DNA of 36,994 nucleotides from Planctomycetaceae bacterium (lineage in GTDB: Bacteria; Planctomycetota; Planctomycetia; Planctomycetales; Planctomycetaceae): NCBI GenBank assembly GCA_002724415.1, contig PBOU01000128.1, forward strand, positions 1 to 36,994, in the 5' to 3' direction. Below are positions 16,884-25,153 of the stretch, one piece after another. The position numbers and the translations under genes are program-made. Position 1 is the stretch's first letter; the number at the start of each line of letters is the position of its first letter. The notes below the pieces were generated by a model. The model ran no database searches. It was given only the letters and a program-made list of their open reading frames with translations, and had not been told where the DNA came from.

Positions 16884-17552
16884 ATGAGTGACGTGGCGCC
16901 AGAGACGATTACCCTGGAGATGATGCGGGAGTCGCTGTACGCGGCGGTGGTGTGCGATGCGCTGGACGGCCTGGGATACACCCACCAGTCCCCCAGGGTT
17001 CCCTTGTTGCCGTTGACGGTCGAGGGCACTCTGGTTGGTCGCTGTAAGACCACGCTGTGGGGGGACATGTACCATGCCGACCCCAGCCCCTACGAACTGG
17101 AACTCCTGGCCGTTGATGGTTGTCGGAGCGACGACGTGCTGATTGCAGCGGCGGGTGGGTCGGAGCGATCCGGGATCTGGGGTGAATTGCTTTCGACGGC
17201 CGCCACCAACGCGGGATGCGTGGGAGCGATCGTTGATGGGGCAGTGCGGGACATCCGGCAGATGACCGAGATGAAGTTTCCGGTTTTTGCACGCAGCCGT
17301 AATATCTATGACAGCAAGGATCGACAGAGGGTCGTTGACATCGACGTGCCGGTGGAGATCGACGGCGTGAGGTTCTGCCCGGGGGACCTGGTGATTGCCG
17401 ACGTGGACGGCGTTGTGGTGGTTCCCGCGGAGATCCAGAATGAGGCCATCCGGGCGGCATGGGACAAGGTGCACGCGGAGAACATCACGCGGGATGCGAT
17501 CCGCGAGGGTATGAAGGCAACCGCCGCCTACAAAAAATTTGGTGTGTTGTAG
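16884..17552 (+). CDS. RraA-family protein (4-hydroxy-2-oxoacid aldolase-like)
   Basis: This 222-residue protein matches the RraA / 4-hydroxy-4-methyl-2-oxoglutarate aldolase family. VVCDALDGLGY is the usual N-terminal signature, SGIWGELLSTAATNAG the central loop, and VGAIVDGAVRDIRQ contains Arg122 and Asp123, which bind substrate and metal. The family splits 4-hydroxy-2-oxo acids to pyruvate or decarboxylates oxaloacetate; the RNase E regulator RraA is a non-catalytic relative. Catalytic members usually have Glu or Asp three residues after the Asp, but Gln126 is found here, so activity is not assured. As first gene of an operon with an aminotransferase and a dioxygenase, a metabolic role is more likely than RNase regulation. 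Confidence 0.85.
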   Translation: MSDVAPETITLEMMRESLYAAVVCDALDGLGYTHQSPRVPLLPLTVEGTLVGRCKTTLWGDMYHADPSPYELELLAVDGCRSDDVLIAAAGGSERSGIWGELLSTAATNAGCVGAIVDGAVRDIRQMTEMKFPVFARSRNIYDSKDRQRVVDIDVPVEIDGVRFCPGDLVIADVDGVVVVPAEIQNEAIRAAWDKVHAENITRDAIREGMKATAAYKKFGVL

Positions 17553-17568
17553 TAAAGGGGAAATCGAG

Positions 17569-18921
17569 ATGGCGACAACCGATGCGACGGCCGGTGGCCG
17601 TGTGGCGCGTTCGATGGAGATGTACGAGCGGTTGCTGGAATTGATCCCGGGAGGGACCCAGTTGATCAGTCGCCGCCCGACCCGTTTTGCGTTGGGAGTC
17701 AGTCCGGTCGTGGCCACTCACGGCAAGGGATCCCGGATCTGGGATGTTGATGGAAACGAGTACATCGACTGGGTCAGTGCCATCGGCTCGGTCATTCTTG
17801 GCTACGCCGATCCGGTGGTTGACGAGGCGGTCAAGGCCCAGATCGACCGGGGCACCAATTTCTCGATCACTCACGAACTGGAACTCGAACTGGCCGAGTT
17901 GCTGGTGGAACGGATTCCGTGCGCCGAGATGGTCCGGTACGCCCGGGGTGGTGGTGATGCGTGTGCCGTGGCCGCCCGAATCGCGCGGGGCACGACCGGG
18001 CGGGACAAGATCCTGTTCTGTGGATACCACGGCTGGCATGACTGGTACCAGGCGGCCAACCATTCCAGTGACGCCAATCTCGACGAACACCTGTTCCCGG
18101 GAATCGAGCCGATTGGTGTGCCCAAGGCGCTGGCCGGGACCGCGATCCCGTTTCCTTACGGGGACCTGGAGGGATTGTCTGAACGGCTCGAGCGTCATCG
18201 TGGTGAGGTCGCCGCGGTGATGATGGAGCCGATGCGTTCGGACTTGCCGGCGGAGGGATATCTCGAGGGAGTTGCCAGTCTTTGTCGGGACCACGACGTG
18301 GTGCTGATTTTTGACGAGGTCTCGACCGGGTTCCGGCCCTCCGATGCCGGAGTTCAACCGGTGTTGGGTGTCGAGCCCGACATGTCGGTCTTTGCCAAGT
18401 CGATCTCCAACGGGTATGCGATGGGCGCGGTGGTGGGACGGCGCGACGTGATGGAACCGGCCGGACAGATGTTTGTATCGAGTACCTACTGGGGTGAAGC
18501 GGTTGGCCTGGCTGCGGCCTTGGCCACCTTGACGGAACTCCGCACGCGGAACACCGCACAAACATTGGCCGACAATGGAGCCGCCTTGAAGGCACGGCTG
18601 AATGCCGTGGCCGCGGAGGTGGGAGTGGCAATCCGTTGCACCGGGATTGATTACCATCCGCACCTTGAGTTTCCCGCCGAGGATCCGGTGTTGAATAACA
18701 AGCTCGGAACGTTGTACGTTCAGGAAATGGCCAAGCGAGGCAACCACGGGTACACCTCGTTTTATCTCAACGAATCACAGGGAGCGGCTGAAATTGAGAT
18801 GGCCGCCGATGCGGCGAGGGAGGTCTTCACGTTGATCGGTGAGACGATTGATGACGGTCGGATCGACGATCGGTTGGAGGCTCAGGAACGACAGGAATTT
18901 TTCAGGCGACTGGTGACATGA
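17569..18921 (+). CDS. Class III aminotransferase, glutamate-1-semialdehyde aminomutase-like
   Basis: The product is 450 residues from ATG 17569, with AGGGG eight bases upstream and 16 bases after the RraA-like stop. The PLP lysine is Lys277 (FAKSISNGYAMGAVVG), the cofactor Asp lies in VVLIFDEVSTGFR, and IPGGTQLISRRPTRF and DGNEYIDWVSAIGSVILGY resemble glutamate-1-semialdehyde 2,1-aminomutase. VRYARGGGDACAVAARIAR and GYHGWHDWY complete the fold. It is unlikely to be the haem-pathway HemL, because it sits in a catabolic-style operon and its active-site loop differs. It probably transaminates an amino acid or omega-amino compound. Its stop overlaps the next start as ATGA. Confidence 0.88.
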   Translation: MATTDATAGGRVARSMEMYERLLELIPGGTQLISRRPTRFALGVSPVVATHGKGSRIWDVDGNEYIDWVSAIGSVILGYADPVVDEAVKAQIDRGTNFSITHELELELAELLVERIPCAEMVRYARGGGDACAVAARIARGTTGRDKILFCGYHGWHDWYQAANHSSDANLDEHLFPGIEPIGVPKALAGTAIPFPYGDLEGLSERLERHRGEVAAVMMEPMRSDLPAEGYLEGVASLCRDHDVVLIFDEVSTGFRPSDAGVQPVLGVEPDMSVFAKSISNGYAMGAVVGRRDVMEPAGQMFVSSTYWGEAVGLAAALATLTELRTRNTAQTLADNGAALKARLNAVAAEVGVAIRCTGIDYHPHLEFPAEDPVLNNKLGTLYVQEMAKRGNHGYTSFYLNESQGAAEIEMAADAAREVFTLIGETIDDGRIDDRLEAQERQEFFRRLVT

Positions 18922-19712
18922 CAGACGATGCGACGACCATTGCGACCGCGACGGCGGTGGACGAATACACGCAGTACCGCGATGACTACCTGAGGGATGG
19001 ATTTGTCGTGGTCCGCGGCTTCTATCGCGGCGCGGGTTTCGACGAACTGGTTGGTGAACTCGATCGGTACATCTCCGAGGTCGTCCCCACGTTGCCGGAT
19101 TCGGATGCTTTCTTCCAGGATCGCAAGTCGCCCGAGACGCTCAAGCAGATGCAGCATATGGTGGATCCGTTTTTCGCGGAATTCGGGAAACGGGAACCGT
19201 TTGTGAGCCTCGCCGAGGCGTTGATGGGTGAACCGGTGCGTGCCCAGCGTCCCGAGTGGTTCAACAAGCCACCGGGGACCGATCATCCCACGCCGCCGCA
19301 CCAGGACAACTTCTACATCAACCTCGATCCGCCCCCGTTGACCATGTGGCTGGCGCTGGATCCGGTGGACGACCAGAACGGGTGCCTGCGATATTGCGCG
19401 GGGACACACCGCGACGGACTGAGGCCACACGCCAGGACCACGGTGCTCGGATTTTCACAGGGAATCTCTGATTGGAGCGACGAGGAGGCGGCCCGGGAGA
19501 CGCAGGTCTTTCTCGAGCCTGGTGACCTGGCCGTGCACCACGGCGAGTTGATTCACAGGGCCGACCCCAATCGGACAACTGACCGCCAGCGGCGGGCCTT
19601 TGCCCTGGTCTATTATGCCGGGTCGGCCGAACGGAACCTCGAGGTCCACCGGCAGTACATGCGGCAGGTCGCCGAGCAACACGAGGGGATGGGGTTGGAG
19701 ACTGACGGCTGA
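18918..19712 (+). CDS. Phytanoyl-CoA dioxygenase (PhyH) family protein
   Basis: This 264-residue protein is of the Fe(II)/2-oxoglutarate-dependent PhyH family. The iron ligands are His128-x-Asp130 (TPPHQDNFY) and His213 (GELIHRADPN), with Arg225/Arg226 in RQRRAFALVY as likely 2-oxoglutarate anchors. DQNGCLRYCAGTHRDGL is a common family segment that shapes the substrate pocket. Members hydroxylate many small molecules, including acyl-CoAs, ectoine and phosphonates. The long EctD signature around the first His is not present, so this is not an ectoine hydroxylase. The start overlaps the aminotransferase stop (ATGA), suggesting that both act on the same compound. Confidence 0.88.
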   Translation: MTDDATTIATATAVDEYTQYRDDYLRDGFVVVRGFYRGAGFDELVGELDRYISEVVPTLPDSDAFFQDRKSPETLKQMQHMVDPFFAEFGKREPFVSLAEALMGEPVRAQRPEWFNKPPGTDHPTPPHQDNFYINLDPPPLTMWLALDPVDDQNGCLRYCAGTHRDGLRPHARTTVLGFSQGISDWSDEEAARETQVFLEPGDLAVHHGELIHRADPNRTTDRQRRAFALVYYAGSAERNLEVHRQYMRQVAEQHEGMGLETDG

Positions 19713-19740
19713 GCCGACAAGGAACCGGGCGTCGAATCGT

Positions 19741-20745
19741 TCAGACCTCAACCCAGGTCTGCGTGTCGGCCGCGTGCATGATGGCCAGGTTGCACTTGAG
19801 TGTCTGCAGCCCGTCTTCGAAGGGACAGAGCGGGGTTTTTGATTCTCCGGAGACGTAGTCCAGAAACCGCTGGGCCTGGAGCACGAAGAGGTCGTCTCGC
19901 TCCATTGGCTCCAACTGGTGCACCGTCCAGGGGGTTTCCGGTTCTGTGGCCACCTGCCATCGCATCCGGTGAGTCTCCACGCGGATCGTCCCGCGTTCAC
20001 AGATCACCATCAACTGACCCTCGTTGGGAGCCTGGTGCTGGTTCATCGAGTAGTGGGCCATCACGTTGCCGTGTCGGGCGATGACATGGACCGAGTCCTC
20101 GATGTCGACACCCGGGAGCGCCAGGTGGTCGCAGTCGGCAGCGACACGGGTCATTGGTCCGACCAGCCACTCGACGAAGTTGACCACGTGTGTCAGTCCA
20201 TCCTGTATCACACCGCCTCCGGTGGCCCGGTCGGTGTAGTAGATTTCACGATAAGCGGGTCTGTAGTGTGGAAAGTGCTGTCCGGAGACAACGCCGATTT
20301 CCAGTGGTTGACCAAAGTCACCCGAGAGGATCTGGTGGCGGACTTCGTTGAGCAGGGGGTGGGCCCGCATGACATAGGCCATTGAGAATTTTGCGTCGTC
20401 GTCGGCGACCAGTTCCCCGAGTTGCTCGATTCCCTCCAGTGACACCGACAGGGGTTTCTCGCAGAGCACGGCGACACCCTGTTGCAACAGGGTCACCGCC
20501 ATCGGGACGTGCAGGTGGGCCGGCGTGCAGATGACAGCGATGTCGGGGCGGTGCTGCAGCGCCGTGTCGAGGCTGGAAAAGCTGTCATGGACCGGGTAGC
20601 GGTTGGCGACCTCGTTGCGGAGATCGTCGTTGATTTCGCAGATCGACACCTGGCACCGTCCGGTGGACAGGAAACACCGCGTGTGCCGTTCGCCGATTGA
20701 ACCGGTTCCGATGACCAGGACGTGTGGTGTTTCGCTATTGCTCAC
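19741..20745 (-). CDS. Gfo/Idh/MocA-family NAD(P)-dependent oxidoreductase
   Basis: This 334-residue protein has a GTG start one base after the upstream stop. The N-terminal Rossmann motif is VLVIGTGSIGERHTRCF (GxGxxG), and DIAVICTPAHLHVPMAV and VLCEKPLSVSLEG contain the conserved EKP lysine. GGGVIQDGLTHVVNFVEWLVG is the usual substrate-domain helix with the catalytic His. The family oxidises or reduces sugars, inositols and related polyols, and some members act on amino-sugars. Gene order puts it after two aminotransferases, so it may reduce or oxidise their product (inference). It is convergent with the PhyH gene across a 28-base gap with no clear hairpin. Confidence 0.9.
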   Translation of the reverse strand: MSNSETPHVLVIGTGSIGERHTRCFLSTGRCQVSICEINDDLRNEVANRYPVHDSFSSLDTALQHRPDIAVICTPAHLHVPMAVTLLQQGVAVLCEKPLSVSLEGIEQLGELVADDDAKFSMAYVMRAHPLLNEVRHQILSGDFGQPLEIGVVSGQHFPHYRPAYREIYYTDRATGGGVIQDGLTHVVNFVEWLVGPMTRVAADCDHLALPGVDIEDSVHVIARHGNVMAHYSMNQHQAPNEGQLMVICERGTIRVETHRMRWQVATEPETPWTVHQLEPMERDDLFVLQAQRFLDYVSGESKTPLCPFEDGLQTLKCNLAIMHAADTQTWVEV

Positions 20746-20746
20746 G

Positions 20747-22114
20747 TCAATTCGCCCCGTTCAACACGTCGGCGATGCTCTGGTCCAGGATCGCAACCAT
20801 CTGGTCGATTTGTTCACCGGTCACCGTCAGTGGCGGTCCCAGTGCGATCCAGTGTGGGTCGAAGCGGCTGATCAGCCCGTTTTCGAGTGCCCGGCGACCG
20901 ATGGCCTGGCCGATGGGGGGATCGAACTGTTCCTTGGTTGCGGGATCCTTGACCAGCTCGATGCACTGCATCAGTCCCTTGCCGCGGATGTCGCCGATGA
21001 TGCCGTGTTTCTTGAGCGATTCGAAACCGGCTCGCAGCCGTTCGCCCTGGGTGCGAACGTTGGCACACAGGTCGCGTTCGAGGATTTCCGAGAGCGTGGC
21101 GAGTCCGGCGGCCGAGGAGATCGGATTGCCCTCAAACGTGTGCCCCTCGACAAATCCGGGGTTCGACTCGGGGTCGCCCCAGAATGCCTCGGCGATGTGC
21201 TTCCGGCACAGCAGGGCGGCGATCGGAGCGTAGCCCCCCGAGAGTCCCTTGCCGAGGCAAAGCAGGTCGGGAGTGACGCCGAATGTCTGGGCTGCAAACA
21301 TCTCTCCGGTGCGTCCGACACCGGTGATGATCTCGTCAAAGATCAACAGCACGTCGTGACGGTCACAGTATTCCCTCAGCAAGGGCAGGTACTCCTCGGG
21401 CGGATCAATGATGCCGCCGGTGTGCCCGATTGGCTCGACGATCACCGCGGCCACGGTGTCGGGGTCCTCGAGATCGATGACGTCATTGACCAGGGACGCG
21501 CAGGTCAGGCCACAGTCGGGGTACTGCTTGTCGAACGGACAGCGGTAGCAGGTGGGGGGGAAGACGTGCAGGAACCCGGTGGCCAGCGGTTCGTTGACCG
21601 CGCGGCGAGACTTCAGGCCACCAGCCGACAACGAGCCCATCGTCGATCCGTGCCACGAGTGGTACCGGCCGATGATCTTGTACTTCGAGGCATTGCCCTT
21701 GAGACGGTGATATTGCCGGGCCATCTTGATGGCCGCCTCGGTGGTCTCGGATCCACCCGAGAAGAACTTGGTGGCGGCCATGTCGTCGGGGGCGACCTCG
21801 ACCAGCTTGTTGGCCAATTGGACCGCGAGCGGGTTGGTGCCGTGCATGACCGGCGAGAATGTCAGCGTGTCGAACTGTTGCTTGATCGAATCGATCACCC
21901 GGCGGTTGTTGTGTCCGACGCTGACGACGTAAATGCCCGAGAGGCCGTCCAGGTACTGCTTGTCGTTGATGTCCCAGTAGTGGACACCGTCGGCGCGGGC
22001 CATGATCAGTGGGTCCGCGGCGAAGGACTTCATCTGGGACCGCACCATGATCTGCCGGAGGAACTTCTCCTCGCTGGTCTGTGCATCTGAGATGATTTCG
22101 GTGGGAGTGGTCAT
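20747..22114 (-). CDS. Class III aminotransferase (omega-amino acid type) with a four-Cys segment
   Basis: This is a 455-residue PLP enzyme. The PLP lysine is Lys289 (LCLGKGLSGGYAPIAA), Asp260 binds the pyridine nitrogen (LLIFDEIITGVGRTGE), and SGGSETTEAAIKMARQYH and YHSWHGSTMGSLS are class III signatures. Residues 187-206 contain Cys189, Cys192, Cys201 and Cys205 (PTCYRCPF then DCGLTCA), an insert seen in some omega-aminotransferases that could bind metal or form disulfides. It most resembles beta-alanine, diaminobutyrate or aminobutyrate-type transaminases; the substrate is unknown. It is preceded by a class IV aminotransferase gene (ATGA overlap) and followed by the Gfo/Idh gene one base away. 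Confidence 0.9.
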   Translation of the reverse strand: MTTPTEIISDAQTSEEKFLRQIMVRSQMKSFAADPLIMARADGVHYWDINDKQYLDGLSGIYVVSVGHNNRRVIDSIKQQFDTLTFSPVMHGTNPLAVQLANKLVEVAPDDMAATKFFSGGSETTEAAIKMARQYHRLKGNASKYKIIGRYHSWHGSTMGSLSAGGLKSRRAVNEPLATGFLHVFPPTCYRCPFDKQYPDCGLTCASLVNDVIDLEDPDTVAAVIVEPIGHTGGIIDPPEEYLPLLREYCDRHDVLLIFDEIITGVGRTGEMFAAQTFGVTPDLLCLGKGLSGGYAPIAALLCRKHIAEAFWGDPESNPGFVEGHTFEGNPISSAAGLATLSEILERDLCANVRTQGERLRAGFESLKKHGIIGDIRGKGLMQCIELVKDPATKEQFDPPIGQAIGRRALENGLISRFDPHWIALGPPLTVTGEQIDQMVAILDQSIADVLNGAN

Positions 22115-23076
22115 GAGTGGTTTCCTGGATCGTTGTTCATCTGTGGTTGTTGGTGGTTGGCAGCACCGTGCCGAATTTGATTTCGTATGTCGAGGCCGAC
22201 CAGCCGGTCCCAGGCCATCACCAGTTGATCATAGATGGGGCCGGGTTTGCCATTCCCAATGGCCTTGGAGTTGAATCGTGTGACAGGGGCCAGGCAGTAA
22301 GGAGTGCTGGCCACCAGGGCCTCGTCGGCACCCGGCACATCGTCGGGCCACAGATCCCGCCGGACCAGTGACAGGTCGCATGCCTGGCACAATTCCGCGA
22401 TCACCTCCACGCTGATGCTCTGCAAGACGCTGTCGATTGCAGGAGCGATGACCTGCTGGCCGCTGACCAGCAGGAATCCGGCCGCGGTGGTTTCTGTCAG
22501 CCGGCCCTGCTGGTCCAGCAAGACCGCCCGGGACCCCGCCGCGGTCTGGGTCGCCTCACGATCGGCCAGGTAGTAGTGGAGACGGCTGCGGTGCTTGATC
22601 GACGGGTCGACACACGTGGCGGGCAACTGCTGGACCGAGGGAGTGACCAGGTGCAGCCCCTCGGCCTGCATCGTGTGCCACAGGTGAAAGGGCAGCGGGA
22701 AGGAGTGGGCGCACAGGGTCGGTCCCACATCGAACCGGTCGGCCGGTTGTCCCGAGTAGGTGGCGTATGGGCCAGCGGTGGCGAAAATGACCAGCCCCAG
22801 ATCGTTTTCAGTGTCGAGCGAGACGGTGTTGTGGGCCACAAGGTCACGGCAGATGCCAGCCAACGCCTCGGTTTCCAGCCCGATGTCGAAACCGACGGTT
22901 GCCAGGGAATTGGTGAAACGGTCGAGATGCTCTTCGAGTCGGAACAGTTCGTGGTGAAAGGTTCGCAAGGTCTCCGAGACGGTTGCCCCCTGGACGATCC
23001 CGGCGTCATACACCGGCAAAACCGCCTGGTCGGCGGGCACCAGTTCTCCGTTGAGGTAGGCGAGCGGTTGCTGCAT
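22111..23076 (-). CDS. Class IV aminotransferase (branched-chain / aminodeoxychorismate lyase-like)
   Basis: The product is 321 residues from ATG 23076; the open frame extends 49 codons further upstream without a good start. Class IV hallmarks are LNGELVPADQAVLPVYDAG near the N-terminus, GATVSETLRTF, the PLP lysine Lys161 in DPSIKHRSRLHYYLADREA, and Glu195 in GRLTETTAAGFLLV, which contacts the cofactor. The family covers branched-chain and D-amino acid aminotransferases and aminodeoxychorismate lyase. The usual Asn after the Glu motif is replaced here (TAAGF), which favours a divergent member. It is the first gene of the operon with the class III aminotransferase and the Gfo/Idh gene, and is divergent from TerC. 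Confidence 0.87.
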   Translation of the reverse strand: MQQPLAYLNGELVPADQAVLPVYDAGIVQGATVSETLRTFHHELFRLEEHLDRFTNSLATVGFDIGLETEALAGICRDLVAHNTVSLDTENDLGLVIFATAGPYATYSGQPADRFDVGPTLCAHSFPLPFHLWHTMQAEGLHLVTPSVQQLPATCVDPSIKHRSRLHYYLADREATQTAAGSRAVLLDQQGRLTETTAAGFLLVSGQQVIAPAIDSVLQSISVEVIAELCQACDLSLVRRDLWPDDVPGADEALVASTPYCLAPVTRFNSKAIGNGKPGPIYDQLVMAWDRLVGLDIRNQIRHGAANHQQPQMNNDPGNHS

Positions 23077-23213
23077 CGGTGGAGGACAATGACCGGGTTG
23101 TGTGTGTGGCTGGTCGTTTCGAGGTGGCCCCGCTTGCCAGCATGTGGCTATCGTATCGGTTCGATCAGTGAGGAACAAAGCGGTCCGAATCGACAAATGG
23201 GAGAGAGGGATCG

Positions 23214-24011
23214 ATGGATCCACTTGGGGCGATCAGTGCGTTGCTGACCTTGACCGCGATGGAGATCGTGTTGGGGATCGACAATGTCGTTTTTATTGCG
23301 ATTCTCTGTGGACGTTTGCCCGAGGAACAGCAACCACTCGGACGTCGGCTTGGGCTGGCTGCGGCACTGGTCACCCGCATCATGTTGTTGTGCCTGTTGT
23401 TCTGGATGCTCGATCCCAACAACAGTTTCTTCACCCACGCCCTGTTGAACTTGACCGAGGATGTCGGGTTTCCCGAAGAGTGGCTGCTGGATGACCAGGG
23501 ACTGTTGCAGGAGAAAATCAACGTCTTCACCGTCCAGGACCTGGTCCTTTTCCTGGGGGGGATGTTCCTGATTGGCAAGAGCGTGCACGAGGTCCACGAC
23601 GCGCTGGAAGGCGAAGACCTGCCCGAGGAGACTGGCAAACCGGTGAGTTTTGTCAGCGTGCTGATCCAGGTGGCTCTGCTGGATATCGTCTTTTCGCTGG
23701 ATTCGGTGATCACCGCGGTTGGCATGGCCGAGGACCTGTGGGTGATGGTGGCAGCGATCATCATTGCGGTTGGCGTGATGCTGGTCTTCGCGGACCGCAT
23801 CAGTGGTTTCATCGACTCGAATCCGACGGTGAAGATGCTGGCGCTGAGTTTCCTGATCCTGATCGGCGTGATGTTGACCGCCGAGGCGATGGGCATGCAC
23901 ATCAAGAAGGGCTACATCTACTTCGCAATGGCGTTTTCACTGCTGGTGGAAATGCTCAACATGCGGGCCCGGCGGCGGCGGATTGCCAAGACAGCTTCCG
24001 GGGCGACCTAG
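23214..24011 (+). CDS. TerC-family integral membrane protein
   Basis: This 265-residue membrane protein has about seven hydrophobic segments. Family motifs are MEIVLGIDNVVFIAIL near the N-terminus and LLDIVFSLDSVITAVGMAED in the middle, with their acidic residues inside membrane helices. TerC relatives (Alx, MntY, YkoY-type) export manganese or other cations and support metalation of secreted enzymes; tellurite resistance is only the historical name. GAGGG precedes the ATG. It is a single gene between two minus-strand operons, and its last four bases (CTAG) are also the end of the convergent enolase-superfamily gene. No manganese riboswitch fold is evident in the 137-base leader. Confidence 0.92.
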   Translation: MDPLGAISALLTLTAMEIVLGIDNVVFIAILCGRLPEEQQPLGRRLGLAAALVTRIMLLCLLFWMLDPNNSFFTHALLNLTEDVGFPEEWLLDDQGLLQEKINVFTVQDLVLFLGGMFLIGKSVHEVHDALEGEDLPEETGKPVSFVSVLIQVALLDIVFSLDSVITAVGMAEDLWVMVAAIIIAVGVMLVFADRISGFIDSNPTVKMLALSFLILIGVMLTAEAMGMHIKKGYIYFAMAFSLLVEMLNMRARRRRIAKTASGAT

Positions 24012-25153
24012 CCGGGCATCGCGTCGATCGACGGGGGCGTCTCCTCGCGGTATCGTGCCAGTTGCTCGCGATCCAGTTCGACACCCAGGCCGGGGCCGTC
24101 GGGTGCGGTGGCCACTTCCGGACCCAGTGCCAGTGGCTGGGTGATCAGGTCGGCCTGGTGATACAACGGCCCGATCAGGTCGGCTGGATAGCGTTCGCTG
24201 TCGATGGTCTCGTCGGCCATGGCCAGGTGCAGCATCGCGGCGGTGGCAATGCCCAGTTCCAGGTTGCTGCCCATCGCACAGACGATGCCCGCCTCGCGGG
24301 CGACTTGCGAGATCCGTCGCATCTCGGTCAGTCCCCCGTGCTTGCCGGGGTAAACGGCCAGGATGTCGGCCGCCTGGTGGCGGACCAACTGCACCGCATC
24401 GGCGACGGTGAAACAACTCTCGTCGGCCATGATCGGGATGTCGGATTTTTTCCGCAGGGCCGCGAGTGCCTGCGGGTCACCCGCGGCGATCGGCTGTTCG
24501 GCAAACAGCACGTCGTGTTCGTTCAGGGCAGCCATCATCTCGATCGCCGTGTCGCTGTCCCAGCCGCAGTTGGCGTCGAAACCGATCGGCACGTCGGGGC
24601 CCGCGAGTTCCCGGACCGCACGGAAACGGGCCAGGTCGGTGTCGGCATCCAGGCCGACCTTGACCTTGAGCGTGTTGACACCCCAGTCGAGGAAACGGCC
24701 GGCCAGGCCGACGGCCTTCTCGACCGGAAAGGCTCCCACGACCATCTTGATCGGAGCGGATTCACGAACCTTGCCGCCCAGCAGGTCGTAGACCGGGGCG
24801 TTTTCGGCCTTGCCGGCGAGGTCCCAGATGGCCATCTCGACGGCCGCCTTGGTGAAGGGGTTGAAGCGGATCACCCCATCGATTGTTTGCCACACCGACT
24901 CGATTTGTCGCGGGTCCATGCCGAGGATTGACGGGGCGATCAACTCGTCGATCGCCGCCAGGCAGCCGGTGCGGGTTTCTCCGCTCCAGCGAGGAGCCAC
25001 GGTGGCTTCGCCCAATCCGACCAATCCCGTGTCGGTCTCGACCTCCACGATCACGTACGGCGAGGTGATGTGTTCACCGTGGGCCGTCTTGGTGGTCAGT
25101 TCCGGGACCAGCGGCACATGAATCGGGGTGGCTGTGACTCGCGTGATTTTCAT
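24008..25153 (-). CDS. Enolase-superfamily enzyme, muconate-lactonizing (MR/MLE) subgroup
   Basis: The product is 381 residues from ATG 25153, which overlaps the MFS gene stop (ATGA). Catalytic residues fit the MLE subgroup: Lys163 and Lys165 (TLKVKVG), Mg ligands Asp193 (GFDANCGWD), Glu219 (FAEQP) and Asp244 (MADES), and the opposite-face base Lys271 (YPGKHGGLTEM). The two-lysine pattern suggests cycloisomerisation, racemisation/epimerisation or dehydration of a carboxylate, as in muconate cycloisomerase, OSB synthase and dipeptide epimerase, rather than the KxH plus His-Asp of mandelate racemase. Linkage to an MFS carrier and an amidohydrolase suggests processing of an imported acid. The specific substrate is not determined. 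Confidence 0.9.
   Translation of the reverse strand: MKITRVTATPIHVPLVPELTTKTAHGEHITSPYVIVEVETDTGLVGLGEATVAPRWSGETRTGCLAAIDELIAPSILGMDPRQIESVWQTIDGVIRFNPFTKAAVEMAIWDLAGKAENAPVYDLLGGKVRESAPIKMVVGAFPVEKAVGLAGRFLDWGVNTLKVKVGLDADTDLARFRAVRELAGPDVPIGFDANCGWDSDTAIEMMAALNEHDVLFAEQPIAAGDPQALAALRKKSDIPIMADESCFTVADAVQLVRHQAADILAVYPGKHGGLTEMRRISQVAREAGIVCAMGSNLELGIATAAMLHLAMADETIDSERYPADLIGPLYHQADLITQPLALGPEVATAPDGPGLGVELDREQLARYREETPPSIDAMPG

Noticed and set aside
18918-19712. PhyH protein as ectoine hydroxylase EctD
   Set aside because: The first iron ligand lies in TPPHQDNFY, not in the extended EctD signature, and no ectABC genes are in the window.
14774-19712. Island as a standard ectoine/hydroxyectoine degradation cluster
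   Set aside because: Deacylase, aminotransferase and PLP lyase types are suggestive, but no DoeA/EutD hydrolase, cyclodeaminase or semialdehyde dehydrogenase is present. The M24-fold gene at 9928 is clearly methionine aminopeptidase and lies 4 kb away.
20603-22090. Long plus-strand open frame opposite the class III aminotransferase
   Set aside because: Antisense shadow of a well-supported PLP enzyme; its translation is Gly/Val/Asp-rich without domain signatures.
23077-23213. Manganese (yybP-ykoY) riboswitch ahead of TerC
   Set aside because: TerC genes often have one, but the 137-base leader shows no recognisable conserved loop sequences and no terminator hairpin.
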